From Thermocrinis sp. (GTDB lineage Bacteria > Aquificota > Aquificia > Aquificales > Aquificaceae): a stretch of 5,818 nt of DNA. The notes beneath the pieces were generated by a model that made no database searches, was not told where the DNA came from, and saw only the letters and a program-made list of their open reading frames with translations. The stretch lies in assembly GCA_009903855.1 (NCBI GenBank), contig WYEK01000025.1:1-5818 (forward strand), in the 5' to 3' direction. The translations under genes were made by a program, and so were the position numbers. Of this stretch, positions 5,338-5,818 are shown one piece after another (the stretch's first letter is position 1; the number at the start of each line of letters is the position of its first letter).

Positions 5338-5818
5338 CCAAGCTGATCCTGTGCGGAGCCCTTGGGAGAATGGGCAGGGCGATCCTAAAGGCCTCCCTTG
5401 AGTATTCAGACCTGCAGGTAGTTGTGGGCGTTGAGCACCCCGACTGCGTCAGAGGGCAAAGCTTAGGAGAAGCGGTGGGTATGGAAGAGTTCAAGTTTGC
5501 ACCGCTCACCTCCAACTTGGAGGACGTTTTACCCCTTGGAGATGTGGTAGTGGATTTTACGGGGAATACTCTCTCTGCTTTAGCCCATGCCAAGCTGTCT
5601 GCCTATGCGGGTAAGGGAGTGGTCATAGGCACCACGGGCTTTAGCCCACAGCAGGTGGAGGAGCTAAAAGAGCTTTCAACATATGCCCCCATTCTTCTCT
5701 CTCCCAACATGAGCTTGGGAGTCAATCTTCTCTTTAGGTTGGCAGAGATAGCGGTTAAAGCCCTAAAGGACAAGGGTTTTGACGTGGAAATTTTAGAGAT
5801 CCACCACCGATTTAAAAA
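5334..5818 (+). CDS. dapB: 4-hydroxy-tetrahydrodipicolinate reductase (3' end missing)
   Basis: Hand translation from the ATG overlapping the preceding stop gives 161 residues, open to the window edge; the family is about 265-270 long, so roughly 60% is present. The enzyme reduces hydroxy-tetrahydrodipicolinate with NAD(P)H in the diaminopimelate/lysine pathway in the cytoplasm. Visible signatures: nucleotide-binding GALGRMG (8-14), DFT (74-76), GTTGFS (99-104), SPNMSLGVN (123-131), and EIHHRFK (155-161), whose H157 and K161 align with the catalytic H159 and K163 of E. coli DapB. The DAPSGTA substrate loop lies past the edge. GGAG at 5323-5326 sits 7 bases before the ATG, so it has its own ribosome binding site inside the end of the 81-residue gene as well as the 4-base overlap. 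It is probably part of the operon from the promoter at 1810. Confidence 0.96.
   Translation, partial: MTKLILCGALGRMGRAILKASLEYSDLQVVVGVEHPDCVRGQSLGEAVGMEEFKFAPLTSNLEDVLPLGDVVVDFTGNTLSALAHAKLSAYAGKGVVIGTTGFSPQQVEELKELSTYAPILLSPNMSLGVNLLFRLAEIAVKALKDKGFDVEILEIHHRFK

Noticed and set aside
5231..5593. A 120-residue minus-strand open frame opposite dapB
   Set aside because: Pro/Ser-rich reverse reading of dapB, which has clear catalytic motifs on the plus strand.

Overview
The window looks like chromosomal DNA of a thermophilic, chemolithoautotrophic bacterium of the Aquificales (Hydrogenobacter/Aquifex/Thermocrinis type). The basis is style: very frequent AGG (Arg) and ATA (Ile) codons, Lys/Glu-rich proteins, tight gene packing, and a GlpC/HdrD-like iron-sulphur protein and PrxQ-type peroxiredoxin among housekeeping genes. 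This is inference from codon use and protein character; there is no rRNA or other marker here. No mobile element, CRISPR array, tRNA or rRNA was seen.

Left block (1-1127, minus strand): an unrecognised 222-residue protein is followed after 12 bases by a family 2 glycosyltransferase of the GtrB/dolichyl-phosphate sugar transferase type, cut by the window edge. The two read as one operon. The 222-residue gene has a poor start, and a single missing base seems to separate it from a better upstream ATG.

Middle (1128-1864, plus strand): a 77-base divergent intergenic region leads to a Bcp/PrxQ-like peroxiredoxin with a hydrophobic N-terminus. A 150-base intergenic region follows. It holds a near-consensus sigma-70 promoter (TTGACT, 17 bases, TATAAT), with a perfect 7-1-7 inverted repeat filling the spacer and two further dyads around it. 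This is the most striking non-coding signal in the window.

Right block (1865-5818, plus strand): an apparent operon driven by that promoter. It encodes (1) a soluble ferredoxin/CCG-domain protein of the GlpC/HdrD superfamily with a degenerate second CCG domain; (2) threonyl-tRNA synthetase, 3 bases downstream; (3) an 81-residue, very acidic unknown protein with a clear ribosome binding site; and (4) dapB, overlapping by ATGA and running off the right edge.

Together the peroxiredoxin, the iron-sulphur protein and the operator-like promoter suggest a small redox or oxidative-stress locus whose promoter also reads into translation (thrS) and lysine/peptidoglycan (dapB) genes. The functional link is inference. 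No wholly new multi-gene system can be claimed from this sequence; the best leads are the operator, the variant iron-sulphur protein and the two unknown proteins.
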